Source: Taiwanofungus camphoratus (taxonomy: Eukaryota > Basidiomycota > Agaricomycetes > Polyporales > Taiwanofungaceae). Taken from it: a DNA stretch of 64,000 nt. This document shows, one piece after another, positions 20,632-32,776 of the stretch. The notes below the pieces were generated by a model. It was not told the DNA's origin. It ran no database searches and worked only from the letters and a program-made list of their open reading frames with translations. Numbering within the stretch: position 1 is the stretch's first letter; the number at the start of each line of letters is the position of its first letter. The position numbers and the translations under genes are program-made. The stretch covers positions 682,001-746,000 of the forward strand of contig CP021221.1 in NCBI GenBank assembly GCA_003999685.1. Direction: 5' to 3'.

Positions 20632-22398
20632 TGATGAGTCCTGTAGCCTCCTGGGCCCCGAATCGCGATTATTAGGAGCTTTCTAATCCCCCAACCGACC
20701 ACTCTAAGACTCTCCTACAGCCTACGACAGGAGGGATAGGTTCCTATAATATTCCTAACGCCCCCTCTCCTTCCAAAACCCTCCTAACACCCTACGAAGT
20801 CTTGCGAAGTCACACGAGGTGCTACGAGATTTCGAATGCTAGACGCGAAGTCCCTAACTCCTGCTAAGTCCACTATCGGACACTGCCGGCCCTCCCATAC
20901 TGTTCCATTGAATCTAGGTCCTATCTACTACGTCACTCATCCCGGGCTTAGCTAAGAAGTCTTAGCTAAGTCTCTCCTAGCTCTTGTGATTGCAGCTACC
21001 TCCGATAGGCTCTGAAACGGTCCGAAGTTCCGGAAGTTGGACTTAGGAAGCCTTGTGCACCCCCATGGGTCTCGATCCTATGCCATAAGGTCATCCTAGG
21101 GCGTATCCATATGGCCCTCCACCCAGTTAGGACACCTCCTACCCCGATTAGGCCAAGTCCCACTGCTAAGAACTTCGTGCGCTCTTAGCCCGCTAAGATA
21201 GGTGATCACGGCGCATGGCTGCTCTCGGATAGTCATCCCGCCCTCATGAATGAAGTTGGTCACCTTTCTACCGTTCGTAGTTCCCCTGTTTCAGTTCCTA
21301 ATTAGTTCCTATCCCCCTCGTGTTCACTTCGGAGTCCATGCGTTTTAGTACACATTTCGGACTCGTAAGGATCACTTCGCGCAAGATTAGTTCACCTCAC
21401 GCTCCCCTATTTAGTCAGAGGTAGTTTACTATGTACGAGAGAGACCCCTCAGTGCACGCTTCTCTCGTTGGAATACTAGTTCCCCTGTAGCTCTGATCTC
21501 AGAAAAGCATCGCGAGTACAACCTTAGGAACGGTCCTAAGGTCCCTAAGTCTCCACCCTAGCTCCGTTTCAGTACCTTTGAACTACGTCTACGCTCGCGA
21601 TATATCTACGAACTACGTCTACGCTTCCCGAACTACGCACTACGATCTACGAAGTCGCCGTGACTTCGTGCCCTTCAGCACCTCTTATAGCACCTATCCG
21701 GTGGGCCTCCGCCTTAGTTATACCCTTAGGCTCACGTTGCGTCATCCCTACGTCCTACAAATAACCCTACGACTCCCCCATAGCCTTCATTACAGGCTAT
21801 AGTACATCCCTCTACGCCCTCGAACTCTCCGACCCACACCTCGAAGTCATCAGACACTTCAGAGCTTCCAGCAACCTCGTTCCCTCATTCCTATTTCAAG
21901 TATTAGCTCTCCGAACCATCCAACCTCTCCTACAAGTCTCCTACGCTAGCCAAACCTCGTCCACCTCGCTCTAACAAACCTCTAAGCCTTACGCCCTTTA
22001 GCTAACTCTAGCTAAAAGGACTTCGCAGCAGTCTCGTACCCTCGGCCGCTTAGTAGAAATTATAGTCCATTGGCTTATTGCCCCCTAACTCTATACAGCC
22101 TACGAAGTCAGCTCGCGCGATTTAGCTAAAACTTCGAAGGACTTCGCAGAATCTCGAAGGACTTCGCGTACTTCGGAGGGCCTCGCAAGGCCTTAGGGAT
22201 AGTATAGCACTTAGGAACAAGATCCTGTTGTGCAGGACCCTTGACCCCTTACTCCCCTACTTACAAAAACAAGACATACAGGTTTCCCGGTATCATACAG
22301 GTTGTAGCTCCTACCCTCACACCCTCACAGTTATCACACTACCCCACAGCCACGTTGCGGAGCACTCCCTAGGTACCTGGGTCCCCTAGGTCGTATCA
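20632..22398 (+). mobile_element. Solo LTR of the same family, inside the LINE 3' untranslated region
   Basis: 1767 bp, with the same TGATGAGTCC start and GTCGTATCA end as the two other LTRs. By eye it differs from them at about 50 positions (near 3%), including two single-base insertions. Flanking bases are acgg at 20628-20631 and gcgg at 22399-22402, a probable 4-bp duplication with one change. No internal region is present, so it is a remnant of LTR-LTR recombination. It is older than, or from another source copy than, the complete element at 5322-17712. Confidence 0.9.
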
Positions 22399-22469
22399 GC
22401 GGATGCCCACTTACTATCATTATTACTCTACATGTACCTACATCGTATGGAGTATAAACTTGAGGAATT

Positions 22470-22495
22470 AAAAAAAAAAAAAAACTGACAAGAAT
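22470..22495. repeat. LINE poly(A) end and right target-site duplication
   Basis: An A-run of about 13 at 22470-22482 is followed at 22483-22495 by the same 13 bp that precede the LINE at 3141-3153. This fixes the 3' end on the far side of the solo LTR, showing that the solo LTR sits inside the LINE's 3' untranslated region. Confidence 0.9.
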
Positions 22496-24189
22496 GACTT
22501 TGGACAGGCTTTCTACATTAGTTCTCACGGCACTGCCTCCCAAGGATCCGGTAGCCTTCCTGGCATATTGAACTTTCTCCAACTGCCTGTGATATAAGAC
22601 CCTTGCAGGTGTGCCTACCTTACGGGCTTCCTCATGGCTTGACATGTGAATATTATTGTATATAGGATTGTTGAACTAGCAGACAACATATTATCCTGAA
22701 TTAGGAGACAGCGGGAAGCTTAGGGTGGCCAAAAAGCAACCTGCTGTCATGTTTTTGTTCCTGTGAGTTGTCAACTATCTGATGGATGTAACATCTCTGA
22801 GCCATCCGATCGGGAGGTCTCCGCACATTTTCTCCTTTGTTATTCATCGATGGAGATGTGCTTCATGCCCCAGTTTGAATCGACAGCTGTACCAGTCCAA
22901 TGTCATCAGGCCCAATGTTGCTCATTGTCTAGAGATCTTTTGCAATCAAGATGTGGAGCATGTGCCCACAGCTTGACCTCATCCAATTCCAAGACGTCAA
23001 ATTGAGCTTGAGTGAGTTCGCCAGCGTGCCATTGCGAATGCTCAACCTCAGCCTCAGTAGCCTTTCGGACAAGTCGTAGTCTTTCCTTTGATACATGACG
23101 AATTCCCTGTGTGTTACCTCCCGCAAAGGACTTGCATGGGCCTGAGAGGATGACGGCAAAGGTGCTTGCACTGATGACCAACGACATTGCGTTCATGATG
23201 CAAGAGCTATCTGGCCGGCGACAAGGCGATTGATCTTGAAGGTCAATTCCTCGGACTGTATTTGGACGCGCAGCACTGCTGTCAGGCACTTTGGCGCCTC
23301 AGACCATACCTTGTCAGGGCGATCAATGAAAGTCGATGGAACTTCACACGGTTGCAACGACATGAAGCGGCGTCCATCACGGCGGGCATAATGGCCCTAC
23401 TAGAAATAAGAACGGACGCAAAGCTTGGACAAGAACTCCACTCACTGTTTCTGATTTTATCAAACCCCATGCTGCGGTGGTCTCAGCATGTTCTCCGAGG
23501 AGCTACCAGAACACTTCAAGCTTTGAGGGATTGCGTGTGAATGCTTTCCACCGACGCATCCCCATTGATGGACCTGTCCGAGACAACTGAGATCACAGTG
23601 CATGAGGCAACCACAGGTGGTACAAAGAAGCACGGCGGCTAACGCGTCGTACACGCGGAGCAATGGAGGATAGTGATGAGTTAAGAGAGAACAAAGGGTG
23701 TTAGAGAAGAGAGATGTACATACCGTCATGCAATGAAGCGTTTATAAGGGAAGAGGCTGGCAGGGCTGTGGTCTTCTCTCGATCGCCGGCCGAATTTGGC
23801 TACGGCACTACCCTTTCTGGCATTCGCATTGAGATCGTGGAATATCAGCACCGGATATGAGCTTAGTGTTAACCTTGTCTTACAACCACACGCCTTTCGT
23901 GTAGTGGGCAGTACAATGGCGCATCCACTGTACAGCCTACTATCCGTCATCCAGCTCTAAGATCACACATGTTGTGTTGATGATGTCTTACGATCCTGCC
24001 GTTGGTTGCCAAAAGTTAAGGTAAAGCTGCATGATGTTCTGATACAAGTAAATCACAGTGTTATACGAATACACACGAGCGGTCACGCATCAAGTGGATA
24101 GGAAAAATGATTCCAAGATATAGAGTAGTTATATCACAAGAAGCTATTCTCTGGACTGTGTTTCATCACAAACTGGTCGAGGGGGGCCA
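22496..24189. other. 1.7-kb stretch without a recognised gene
   Basis: Lies between the LINE and the 3' end of the Zn2Cys6 gene. Short open frames occur on both strands, and one minus-strand pair around 23460-23740 has splice-like signals, but none gives a motif or a protein I know. It joins 3140 as pre-insertion host DNA. Confidence 0.4.
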
Positions 24190-27132
24190 TCATTGACTGA
24201 TTGCTTTACGCCGGTTATCGCCATCATTCTGAGCAGGAACATTGAGGAATTGAGACCATTCGCCTAGGCCGAAGCCTACGGAGGCACCCCACATGGAGCT
24301 CTGATCCGCAGGATGCACGTACATCATGTTGTCATCTCCGAAGGGTTGCGAGGGATGCGGATGGTGTTGTTGCATCTGTACCGTCTGATCAGAAGCGTAG
24401 GGCGTCATGCTGTGAAGGGTGCTATATCGAGTTGACACGGTTGGTCCCATATGTAGCGGAGGATGCTGTCGCTGGCTACGAGATGACTGCTGCTGACTGC
24501 CTCCCGCAATCGGAGGCGGTACGTGTGTCATTGACGGCGTGGATGCGTGCTCGGGATGGGGTGGCGTCCAACGCATAGATGAAACGGGCATCTGTGTCTG
24601 TGTTTGCTCGTGGATTTGCATTCCATCCTGATGAGCAAACCCGAAGCTCTCATTTGCAAAATCTGAATTGGCGCCAGATTGATAGTAGTTTGGGGGAGAG
24701 TCCACAGAACGGGAGTAGGGCGGATCTTGGTAGGGGAACGCAAGTGTCTTGACGATCTTCAAAACATCCGCTTTCTTCCGCTCTCTTTCGTCTGGCGGCT
24801 CACCAAGGAACTGATCAGAATACAGTGGAGTGAGAGCCTGCAGAATAGTTAGCGCCTTGTCCGCAACGGGCATAGACCTGTTGTGCTCAAGTAAAGTCAT
24901 TGCTTTGTGAACTTGTTCTCGGAAAAGATGTGCACCGGGCTGTTCAGGTTTTGCAATTAACTGGAACGAGAAAAACATTGCTGCGGAAAAGACATGGAAA
25001 GGGAGCCAGTTCATATGGCCTGGGACCTCCGAAACCGCGGGCTGCGTCTGGGCGACGAGTGCTATGAGCGCCAACGCCGCGGAGACAGCGATCTCCAAGC
25101 TCGCGGGAACTTTGGCGTAGGGGCGATGGAGAGTGAAGCGGATGTGATGGTACGCGCTGCGAATGACCACGCTCTGCACGGCAATGCGGCGTAACGACTG
25201 ACAGGGGCTTGCGAAGTTGCGCGAGAGCTTATATTCGTCCAAGTCCAGCTCGGTCGGCATCGCTTCATACCACTTCACGAGGAGCTCGTCTTTCTCCTGC
25301 ACCGACGCATACGGCACTGCGCGAAAAGACACTGCGTCGTTCATGATGTGACCGAGGACATATGCGAGGCGTAAGAGTGCAAGCTGAGGGAGGAAGAGCC
25401 GCCCGGACTTGTCGATCGCGGGATCGCAGTACGAGGGGAGCTCGGTGTTGAAGTGGTGCGACGCGATGCTCAGCGGTCGGCCGAACATGAACGCCTGCCA
25501 GCGCTCGCAGAGGATGATGTGCCACCATGCCCACCGCCGACGCTCCGCCGTTATCTTGTCAAAGCGAGTTCTCCCTGGATCGCGATGCAGCCCCATCGCA
25601 GTGCCGATACTCACTAGCTCCGTGCTTATGGACCACACCTCCTCCGGGTCCTCTTTGGAGAAGGTCAAGTAGTGGGTGCGCACGAGCAGCAGTTCAACGA
25701 GTTCGAGCGAATACGCGCGCGTAAGGCCACCCGCGGCCTCTCTGAGACGCGTGAGCGCTGTGCGCATCACGCCGTAGTACCTGTCGCCGAGCTCCTCACA
25801 GGTTCCCGGCATGCTCGCAAAATAAGCGTGCCCCGGCGGCAGGTAGCGTACAGCGAGCGCGATGAGGACACACACGGTTCCGAGGACGACATGGTTACTA
25901 AAGTCGCCCGCCTTGAAGCGCGCCCAGGCAGCAAGCAGCGCGGGCTGGTTGACGTGGCGGTATATCCAGTTGCAATGGTCAAAGTAACAGTCAATCAAGG
26001 CATCTATAAGATGCAGAGGCGGGAGGAGGTCAACGAGGTCCGAATTGTAAGTGGAAGAACCGGGGGAAGTGCTAAATGCTGGCTCGCCCATGCTGTCCGG
26101 GGAAAAGGTGGAGGTGGCAGGCACTGCATCGGCCGGTGAGACGACATGATCGTTTGCCTCCGAGTCGGATCTATCTGAGTGCTGGTAGCAAGGGAGTATT
26201 TGTGAGACTTGGGGAGGTAAGGACTAAACTGAGCTTACTGTAATCAAGTTGGAAGCTGCGCTGGTGGGTCCAGCATAAAGCCCGCCAGAGCCCTGTTGCC
26301 CCAGCATTCCGGGCGTCACCGTGGTGGTGTTGATATCAGCGGCCTCTGCTTTGTACCTATTAGCCAGAGGCTTCTCTGTATCTGAAGAATCGACATGCGT
26401 GTCACGGTATTTCGATTGGGGAGAGGACGCAGGAGATGCTCTGAGTGGCATACGGAAAGCCGGGGGTGATAAAGACGGACCAACTGCTGGAGGGAAGGGG
26501 GGGTTTGCTCTGAGGTGTGATTCGATGAGTGTGAGAGACTGGCGGATCCGGTTTACTTCTGCAGTGGGATCGATAGAGGCGCGCCTAAAGATCACGACGC
26601 ATTGTTGCGATGACGAGATGGTCAGCGCGGGAGAAGAGGAGCTGTATCACATGTGGGCGTGCGTACATATGTTCTTCTCCGCTGCGCAGAGCAGGATCTG
26701 CCTCTTGGCTCTGGTAGCAGTGCGCCGTGGTTCCTATGCGGCAGATCAGCCGAGGATTGCAAGACATGCGAGAATAGCCATCTTCCGAGTGGATGTGATT
26801 AGCCGCGGACATACCTCTGAGAACACAAGACGAGCACGGTCGGTTCCTGTCAGGTCCGAGGAGAACGAGGAGACGGCATCAGAAGGCCGTGCGGCATTCT
26901 GGCAAAGGAGCACAGACCTATCGCACTTGAGCTTGCTGTTCCTGCATGGCTCGCAGTTGATAGCCTTGCGCGCCCGCTTGGGAGCAGGCTGGCGGCTTTC
27001 CAGCCCAGCCGTGGGATCAGCGAGCGTATCCCTCGCAGTGAGTCCACTAGGCGAGCGCGTGAGGCTTTGCTTCCTCCTCGAGCCCGGCCTTGTTCGAGAT
27101 GTCGAGCCTGGCGACGGACCGTCAGCATCCAT
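24190..27132 (-). CDS. Zn2Cys6 fungal-type transcription factor
   Basis: Nuclear DNA-binding regulator of 883 residues. Five exons: 26918-27132, 26815-26846, 26667-26733, 26239-26584 and 24190-26181; every junction keeps frame. The zinc cluster is spread over the first three exons: cysteines at about 60, 63, 70, 76, 79 and 88 (CEPCRNSKLKC, then CSSC, then C), matching C-x2-C-x6-C-x5-C-x2-C-x8-C. Basic residues (PKRARKA) precede it. Residues 265-520 resemble the fungal-specific transcription factor domain (LVDLLPPLHLIDALIDCYFD, then FSKEDPEEVWSIS and WWHIILCERW). The C-terminus is Gln/His/Pro-rich, as in activation regions. Target genes cannot be read from the sequence. It faces away from STI1, sharing an 870-bp upstream region. 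Confidence 0.92.
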
Positions 27133-28002
27133 GGTGCCAGTACCGTTCCCTTGAGTGGTGCACCAAGCCCAAGCACGCTGGGCGCCTGGAGGCGCAGATA
27201 AATGGCAAGTCCATTGACATTTGGCCACTACCGGCGGGTGCGCATGCGGTAAGTCGACTTCCTGGTCTCATCGGTCGATTATATAAGGCGTGACGGGATT
27301 GGACGGCTGCTTGAGCTCACAGATTCGATGGCATTGTTTCGTGATGTTCATCTTGTCTCGGTGTCCATTTCGCTCCCAAGACAATCACCGCCTGCTCGTA
27401 AACAAGCGCCCGTTGATCTCGAGCCTTGACGATCATCCGACGCGTGATTTTTACGCGTCCTTCATGTGATGAACAGCAGAACACGACTAGACGCGCGGTA
27501 ATGCAGAGGGCGGCCTCTACGACCAAGATGATCTGTTTCAGGCTTGCAATGTTGATGCAAGCCCTCGCCCGTTCAGTGTCAACATATTCACCCGCTATGA
27601 GAGTTGGCTAGTAGGCGAGTCTAATGTTCGAGATGTTCTGGTATTCATCTTGACATGCCGTCGGGAGCGACCTGTCACACAGAACGAAATAAGCATCGAG
27701 TGCGTCCGGTGCATCGTGGCGACTGGAAACGAGTCAACCGGGATGGGGGAATTTCTCTGTTATTTTTGATTACATAAGCTATATGTCCAATAATGGATTT
27801 TGTCAGATACGCTAGACCCTTTGGGATTATCAGACTACAAAATCACTGAAGATAAGCAGCACCTGATGGGGAATTCTCGAATCTTCGAGTCGTTGCAGTC
27901 GCCTGAAATCCTCATAAAGGTCCAAGGCTTGCTCGGTACTCTCTCGAACAGCTGAAGACCGCATAGTGTGTACTAACATCTCAGCATCTTCTCCTAAAAC
28001 TC
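27133..28002. promoter_or_regulatory. Divergent upstream region of the Zn2Cys6 gene and STI1
   Basis: 870 bp between two start codons facing away from each other. No further gene is seen. It holds a clear heat-shock element near the STI1 side at 27873-27887. Confidence 0.6.
27873..27887 (+). promoter_or_regulatory. Heat-shock element upstream of STI1
   Basis: aTTCt-cGAAt-cTTCg: three adjoining alternating nTTCn/nGAAn units, the form bound by Hsf1 trimers. It ends 115 bp before the STI1 ATG. STI1 is a known Hsf1 target in yeast, which supports the call; binding here is inferred. Confidence 0.7.
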
Positions 28003-30057
28003 ATGGCCGACGCACTAAAAGACCAGGGCAACAAGGCCTTCCAGACTAAGGACTATGACAAGGCCATTGACCTCTTCTCTCAGGCACTTGCCCTCGATCC
28101 TGACAACTTCGTCCTTTATTCGAATCGGAGCGCAGCAAAGGCGGGCAAGCGGCAATATGCTGCGGCGCTCGAAGATGCTGAGCAGGTATAGTGTCCCCTC
28201 GAACGCGTTGATCACCTACACGTTTGACGCAATTTGGCGTGCAGTGTATCAAGATCAACCCTGCATGGTCCAAAGGATATGCACGCAAGGGTGCTGCCCT
28301 GCACGGCCAGCGAAAATACCAGGAAGCTATCACAGTCTACGAGGCAGGTCTCAAACTCGAGGACAGCCCTGTGCTGAGGAAAGGGCTGAAAGAAGTCCAA
28401 GACGCTAAGGGTGTGTTACCCTCGTAACTCGGCTGAGACATACCATGCTGACGCGTAGCCTACAGCTGCTGACGAGCGCGGCGATAGCGCAGAGGCATCC
28501 GGACTTGGCAAACTGTTCGGCGACCCGAATCTCCTCGGCAGGCTCGCGACGAACCCGCGCACGCAGAGGCACCTCGCGGACCCTACGTTCGTGCAACGGC
28601 TCCAGATGCTGCAGCAGAATCCGCGCCTCGCCGAAGGTGCTCTGCAGGACCCACGTATGATCGACGTCCTCGGCGTGCTCATGGGCGTCGACATGCAGGG
28701 CTTCTCGCGCGAAGAGGGCTCCGACGAGCTGCCCCCCGGTCTGAAGAGGGACACACCAGCTGAGCCTTCCAAGCCTACGTCACCGCCTCCTCAGCCGTCT
28801 GCCTCGTCTTCGAGTCCCGCACCGAAGTCTTCACCACCTCCTGCAAAGGTCGAGGAGGACGTGGAGATGGTAGAAGCAGAGGACGATGAGGACGTCAAGG
28901 CCCGCAAGGAGGCCGAAGCGGAGAAGAAACTTGGCTCGGATGCATACAAGGCACGCCACTTCGCGGCGGCCGCGACTCACTTTGAGAAGGCATGGGAGAC
29001 TTGGCCCAAAGACATCACATTCCTCACGAACCTCGCAGGTCAGTTTGACAGCATCGCTTCTGCCGATGCGTGGTGCTGACATCATGTATAGCCGTGTACT
29101 TCGAACAGGCTGAATTCGATAAATGCATCGAAACATGTGAAAAGGCGGTCGACGAGGGTCGCTCGGTAAGATGTCACCATGCCATCACCCACATGTGCTC
29201 CTCACTTACAGAATTTCTGGTGTGCCTAGCTTCGCGCAGATTACAAGCTCGTCGCGAAAGCATTGGGCCGCATAGGCAACGCGTATTCTCGCAAGGGCGA
29301 CCTCTCCACTGCGATCAAGTTCTACAACAAGTCACTCACCGAACATCGCACGCCCGACATCCTCACCAAGCTGCGTGAAGCTGAACGCGTGAACGCCGAG
29401 ACGCAGCGGCTCGCGTACATCGACCCCGAGAAGGCCTCTCAAGCGCGAGAGGAGGGCAACGCTCTCTTCAAGGCCGGTGACTTCGCAGGCGCGGTGAAGG
29501 CATACACCGAGTCGATCAAACGCGATCCGAACGATCCCCGCGGGTACAATAACCGTTCAAATGCGTACACGAAGCTTGTCGCGCTACCTGAGGCCCTCAA
29601 GGATGCAGAGGAGGCGATCCGTGTCGACCCCAAGTTCGTGAAGGCGTACGTTCGCAAGAGCCATGTGCTGTACGCGATGCGCGACTACACGAAGGCGATC
29701 GAGGCTGTGCAACTGGCGGCAGATATCGACACCGAGAAGAAACATACACGGGAGATCCAGGATCAGATTATGAAATGCCAGCAGGAACTGTTCAGCCAGC
29801 GTGCGGGTGAGAACGAGGAGGAGACGCTCCAGCGCGCTATGCGTGACCCAGAGATTGCGGTAAGTCGCCACGGCGTCCTCGGTAATACGTAGACTTCTGA
29901 TTTTGTGGTGCAGAATATCATGAGCGATCCGATCATGCAGTCAATCCTCCAACAAGCACAGTCAAACCCGGCGGCTCTGCAGGACCATATGAAGAATCCA
30001 GTGGTTCGCCAGAACATCATGAAACTCATCAACGCAGGTATCATTAAAACAAGATAG
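28003..30057 (+). CDS. STI1: Hsp70-Hsp90 organising co-chaperone Sti1/HOP
   Basis: Cytosolic adaptor that passes client proteins from Hsp70 to Hsp90. Six exons: 28003-28185, 28245-28410, 28466-29038, 29092-29165, 29230-29859 and 29914-30057, giving 589 residues, the usual family length. The order is TPR1 (residues 1-110, DQGNKAFQTKDYDKAIDLF), a first DP/STI1 domain (about 125-190, FGDPNLLGRLATNPRT), an acidic Pro/Ser linker, TPR2A, TPR2B (EEGNALFKAGDFAGAVKAY) and a C-terminal DP domain (IMSDPIMQSILQQAQSNP). The ATG follows a promoter with a heat-shock element, so induction by heat is likely. It converges with the aldo-keto reductase gene 142 bp downstream. Confidence 0.96.
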
Positions 30058-30199
30058 GTTCATGAAAATGTGTACATAGGGGAGGAGTATTGGGATCGGG
30101 ACAGTTTGTCACAGCACAACGATTGTCGTCGCAGCGCATTGTATCTATAGCAATCTTACATCATATGCCCTCGTTAGCCCATATTCACAAGGTTGCCGT

Positions 30200-31627
30200 T
30201 CATTCAGCCGGAGGAGAAACCCAAGCCCACCCTTTCAGGTTACCGAACACCGTCATGACTGTGTTCTCACATGCCTCCCTGTCCGTTTTTTCTTTTGCTT
30301 CCTCCACCTCGCGCCACACCCGCATATTCTCATGCACTTCATGCAAGTTGCTCATACCCACCACGCATGGCGCATCTACTTCTCTCGCCATCTTGAAGCC
30401 ATACCCTACAGCAAGGTTTGGAAGGCCACCTTTCCAGCGTGCCTCTACACACACCGCATTCGCCTGATTCGCCGCTGCACGGAGCTCCGAAGGAGCAGGA
30501 TGCCAGGCTGGCGGTGTGGGCGTAAGCAGACCCATGTTCAGAGGCGACGCAGTAAGGAGCTGCGGAATCCCAGCGCGTGTACGAAAATGCGGCGCAAATA
30601 CGGCAAATGCCTTATTCTGCAAAGTCAATTGTGAATAAGAGAGGAGGACATCCAGTGGTTTGAATGGCGGGGTATGCAGGACCAGAAGCGCAATACGGAG
30701 GAGCGTCGGCAGGGGGTATCCTGTGTGAAGAACAATACCGGTGAGCAATATGTCCGACCAGTTCAAGGGCTTGTACCCACCCGTGATTCCGATAGACTTG
30801 ATCGAACCCTCTTCCTGCATCTTGCGCAGTTCTGCAACAGCGTCCAGAATCTTCCGATCGCCCTCGCCCCACACCTTCGCCTCCTCACCTTCGGCTAACC
30901 CGTACTCCGCTTGCTCGTCAGAGAGCGCAACCGTATGATCACCTGCAACACGGGGGCCAACCGGCGTGCACACAAATTCGATGTCGTGTAGATACACTGT
31001 ATCGAGGTAATCAGTATTCAGTCGAGAGAGACTGCGCTGCACGCTGGCTCGGATGGTGGCGGGAGAGTAGTCGAAGTCTGAAGCAGTGCTGCCGTAGCGC
31101 CCACACTTAGTCATCTGAGCAACACGTCAGTTACACAACTTGTATTGAGTTATTTAGAAAACTGTGCAGTCACTAGTTTGTAAGATGCCCGTGGAAACTC
31201 TGGCTCGAGCGCCTTCAAAGCAGTGCCCAGGACAATTTCAGACGGCCCGTAGTAAGCCGACGTGTCGAAGGCACGGACGCCATAGCTGACGACGAGATTC
31301 GTTCACGTTTAATCGATATGCATGCGTTTACATGATATCCACTTACCGAAGAGCCAATCTGACCGTACGGACTGGCAAATAACCAGACAGGTGATTGTCA
31401 TCGTTGTATTGATGAGAGAAAGATGCAGCGCCAAAGACAACACCAGGCAGGTGCAGGGGCCCTATTTCAGTCTTCGATCAAGCTCAAAATGGCACTCCTC
31501 CGCTTTATCTGAGCAAATGCAACTTTACCAGAGCATCGAATTCCGGAACATCCTCCTCGTTGTCAGGGATGGTGTCCAGAGCGGGCAAAGAGAACACAGG
31601 CTGAGGAGAATGGAGAGGTACAACCAT
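30200..31627 (-). CDS. Aldo-keto reductase, D-arabinose 1-dehydrogenase (Ara2) type
   Basis: Cytosolic NAD(P)-dependent oxidoreductase of 396 residues. Yeast Ara2 oxidises D-arabinose on the way to erythroascorbate; that role is inferred here by similarity. Five exons: 31529-31627, 31347-31471, 31174-31285, 30781-31114 and 30200-30720. Family signs are VVFGAASFSHQYND, FDTSAYYGPSE (catalytic Asp and Tyr), KCGRYG (catalytic Lys), VYLHDIEF (His) and the C-terminal VVGMSNLHEV cofactor region. The first acceptor (after 31472) is the least certain junction, because nearby AG sites put the next exon out of frame. Confidence 0.9.
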
Positions 31628-31831
31628 TTGAGTGAGATCAACGAGAAACACGCAAAATCCGATTACATAGTTTCAAACGAGGACTAGAGCTGCCTTTAGC
31701 TGGTCACAAATAATCACTTGTCACGCGGAACGTTACGGTGAAAAGCGCTGAATTGAATCATAGATGATTGGTACAGGCAGAGAATCCATTCGTTCCAGAC
31801 CTGCGATACTGTAAAGTATTACGACAGACAA

Positions 31832-32303
31832 TCAGAGCTTCTTCCTCTCCCAGCTATCAATACGCGAGACAGTCAGTCGACATGCGGCAAAAAGGGTGCA
31901 TACGAAACGAACCCCTTCTCGAAATGCTGGTTGACAGTTAGCATCTTCGTGCCTTCGTTTGGTTTGATGTCGTTCCAAGGCGTAGGGTTCTCCTTTGTCC
32001 AAACGACTAGAATGGATATTATAAGAACAGGTGAGGCTGATTCTGCCGCTTGCACCATACTCACCTGTGGGACCCCGGGCGAGCCGTGTAAGATACCATG
32101 TTCCACCAACGATGACGATACCAACAATAGCAAAACTTTCTCCGCAATCAAGACCCTGGCTCAGAGAAATGACTGTGCACTCACATTGGAGTCGCCTACC
32201 AGGTTGCGGGTTAAATGAACCTAGTATCACCGATGACAATAAGATGACCCACCTCAACAGCAAACCAATTCTTCATGAATCCTTTCTTCAACGGCGGCGA
32301 CAT
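31832..32303 (-). CDS. MLRQ/NDUFA4-type respiratory chain subunit (B12D family)
   Basis: Small mitochondrial inner-membrane protein of 85 residues, too finely split to show as one long frame. Four exons: 32253-32303, 32065-32155, 31913-32006 and 31832-31853. It starts MSPPLKKGFMKNWFAVE, has one membrane helix (AIVGIVIVGGTWYLTRLA) and the family block VVWTKENPTPWN followed by IKPNEGTKML, ending FEKGWERKKL. The family is named as a complex I subunit and in animals is also tied to cytochrome oxidase; which applies here is unknown. The second exon start is the weakest junction. Confidence 0.85.
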
Positions 32304-32776
32304 GGTAAGGAGGTCAAGGACGCTCGAGCGGTTGGTGGCAAATATGTGGTTGCGGACAACTTTCCGAAGCTCACCGTACCATGATGCGATATAATTCCCA
32401 CGTTCTGACCGACGCGTCTCGTCACTGCACGTGTTGTCTCGTCTTTGTCTCGACTTGTCCAGTCTCGCTGCGACATGTCCGTTCACTACCGCTGCCGCCA
32501 GCATTGTCTCAACATTATTAGGCGATTGGGATCAGCACATCCTTACCGATTTCTGGCGGGGACTTTGCCGTGGGGCGCCTGTGCACACAAATTCAATTTA
32601 TTGTCGCGTCGCATACGGTGCCACTTGGAAATTCCATGAATTTTGGTTTTGGTAGTCTGGTCTGGTCAGACGCCGCCCACGATATGAGTACAACAGGGAA
32701 GAGACAGCGATGTAAAAATGCAACGTCAGAACAGTCAGACTACCCGTCACCCTTTAGCCTCCCAGTCTCCGACTAT
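32304..32776. other. Intergenic, upstream of the MLRQ gene
   Basis: 473 bp between the MLRQ start and the Nup160 stop, both on the minus strand. It should hold the MLRQ promoter. Open frames here lack splice or family support. Confidence 0.5.

Larger units (their letters stand above)
3154..22482 (+). mobile_element. Tad-like LINE, about 5.16 kb, split by two LTR-element insertions
   Basis: The sequence aactgacaagaat lies at 3141-3153 and again at 22483-22495, directly after an A-run at 22470-22482. This is the target duplication and poly(A) tail expected of a LINE. Between them the element encodes an APE-type endonuclease, a reverse transcriptase with an FYVDD box, an RNase H and a Cys/His finger, in the order known for the Tad1 clade of fungal LINEs. 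Two later insertions break it: a complete LTR element at 5322-17712 and a solo LTR at 20632-22398. Without these and their 4-bp duplications the LINE is about 5163 bp. Six in-frame stops in the main reading frame make it inactive. The clade name is inferred from domain order, not from a tree. Confidence 0.92.

Noticed and set aside
22906-23289. Minus-strand frame of 127 codons after the LINE
   Set aside because: No start context, partner exon or family match; composition is not clearly coding.
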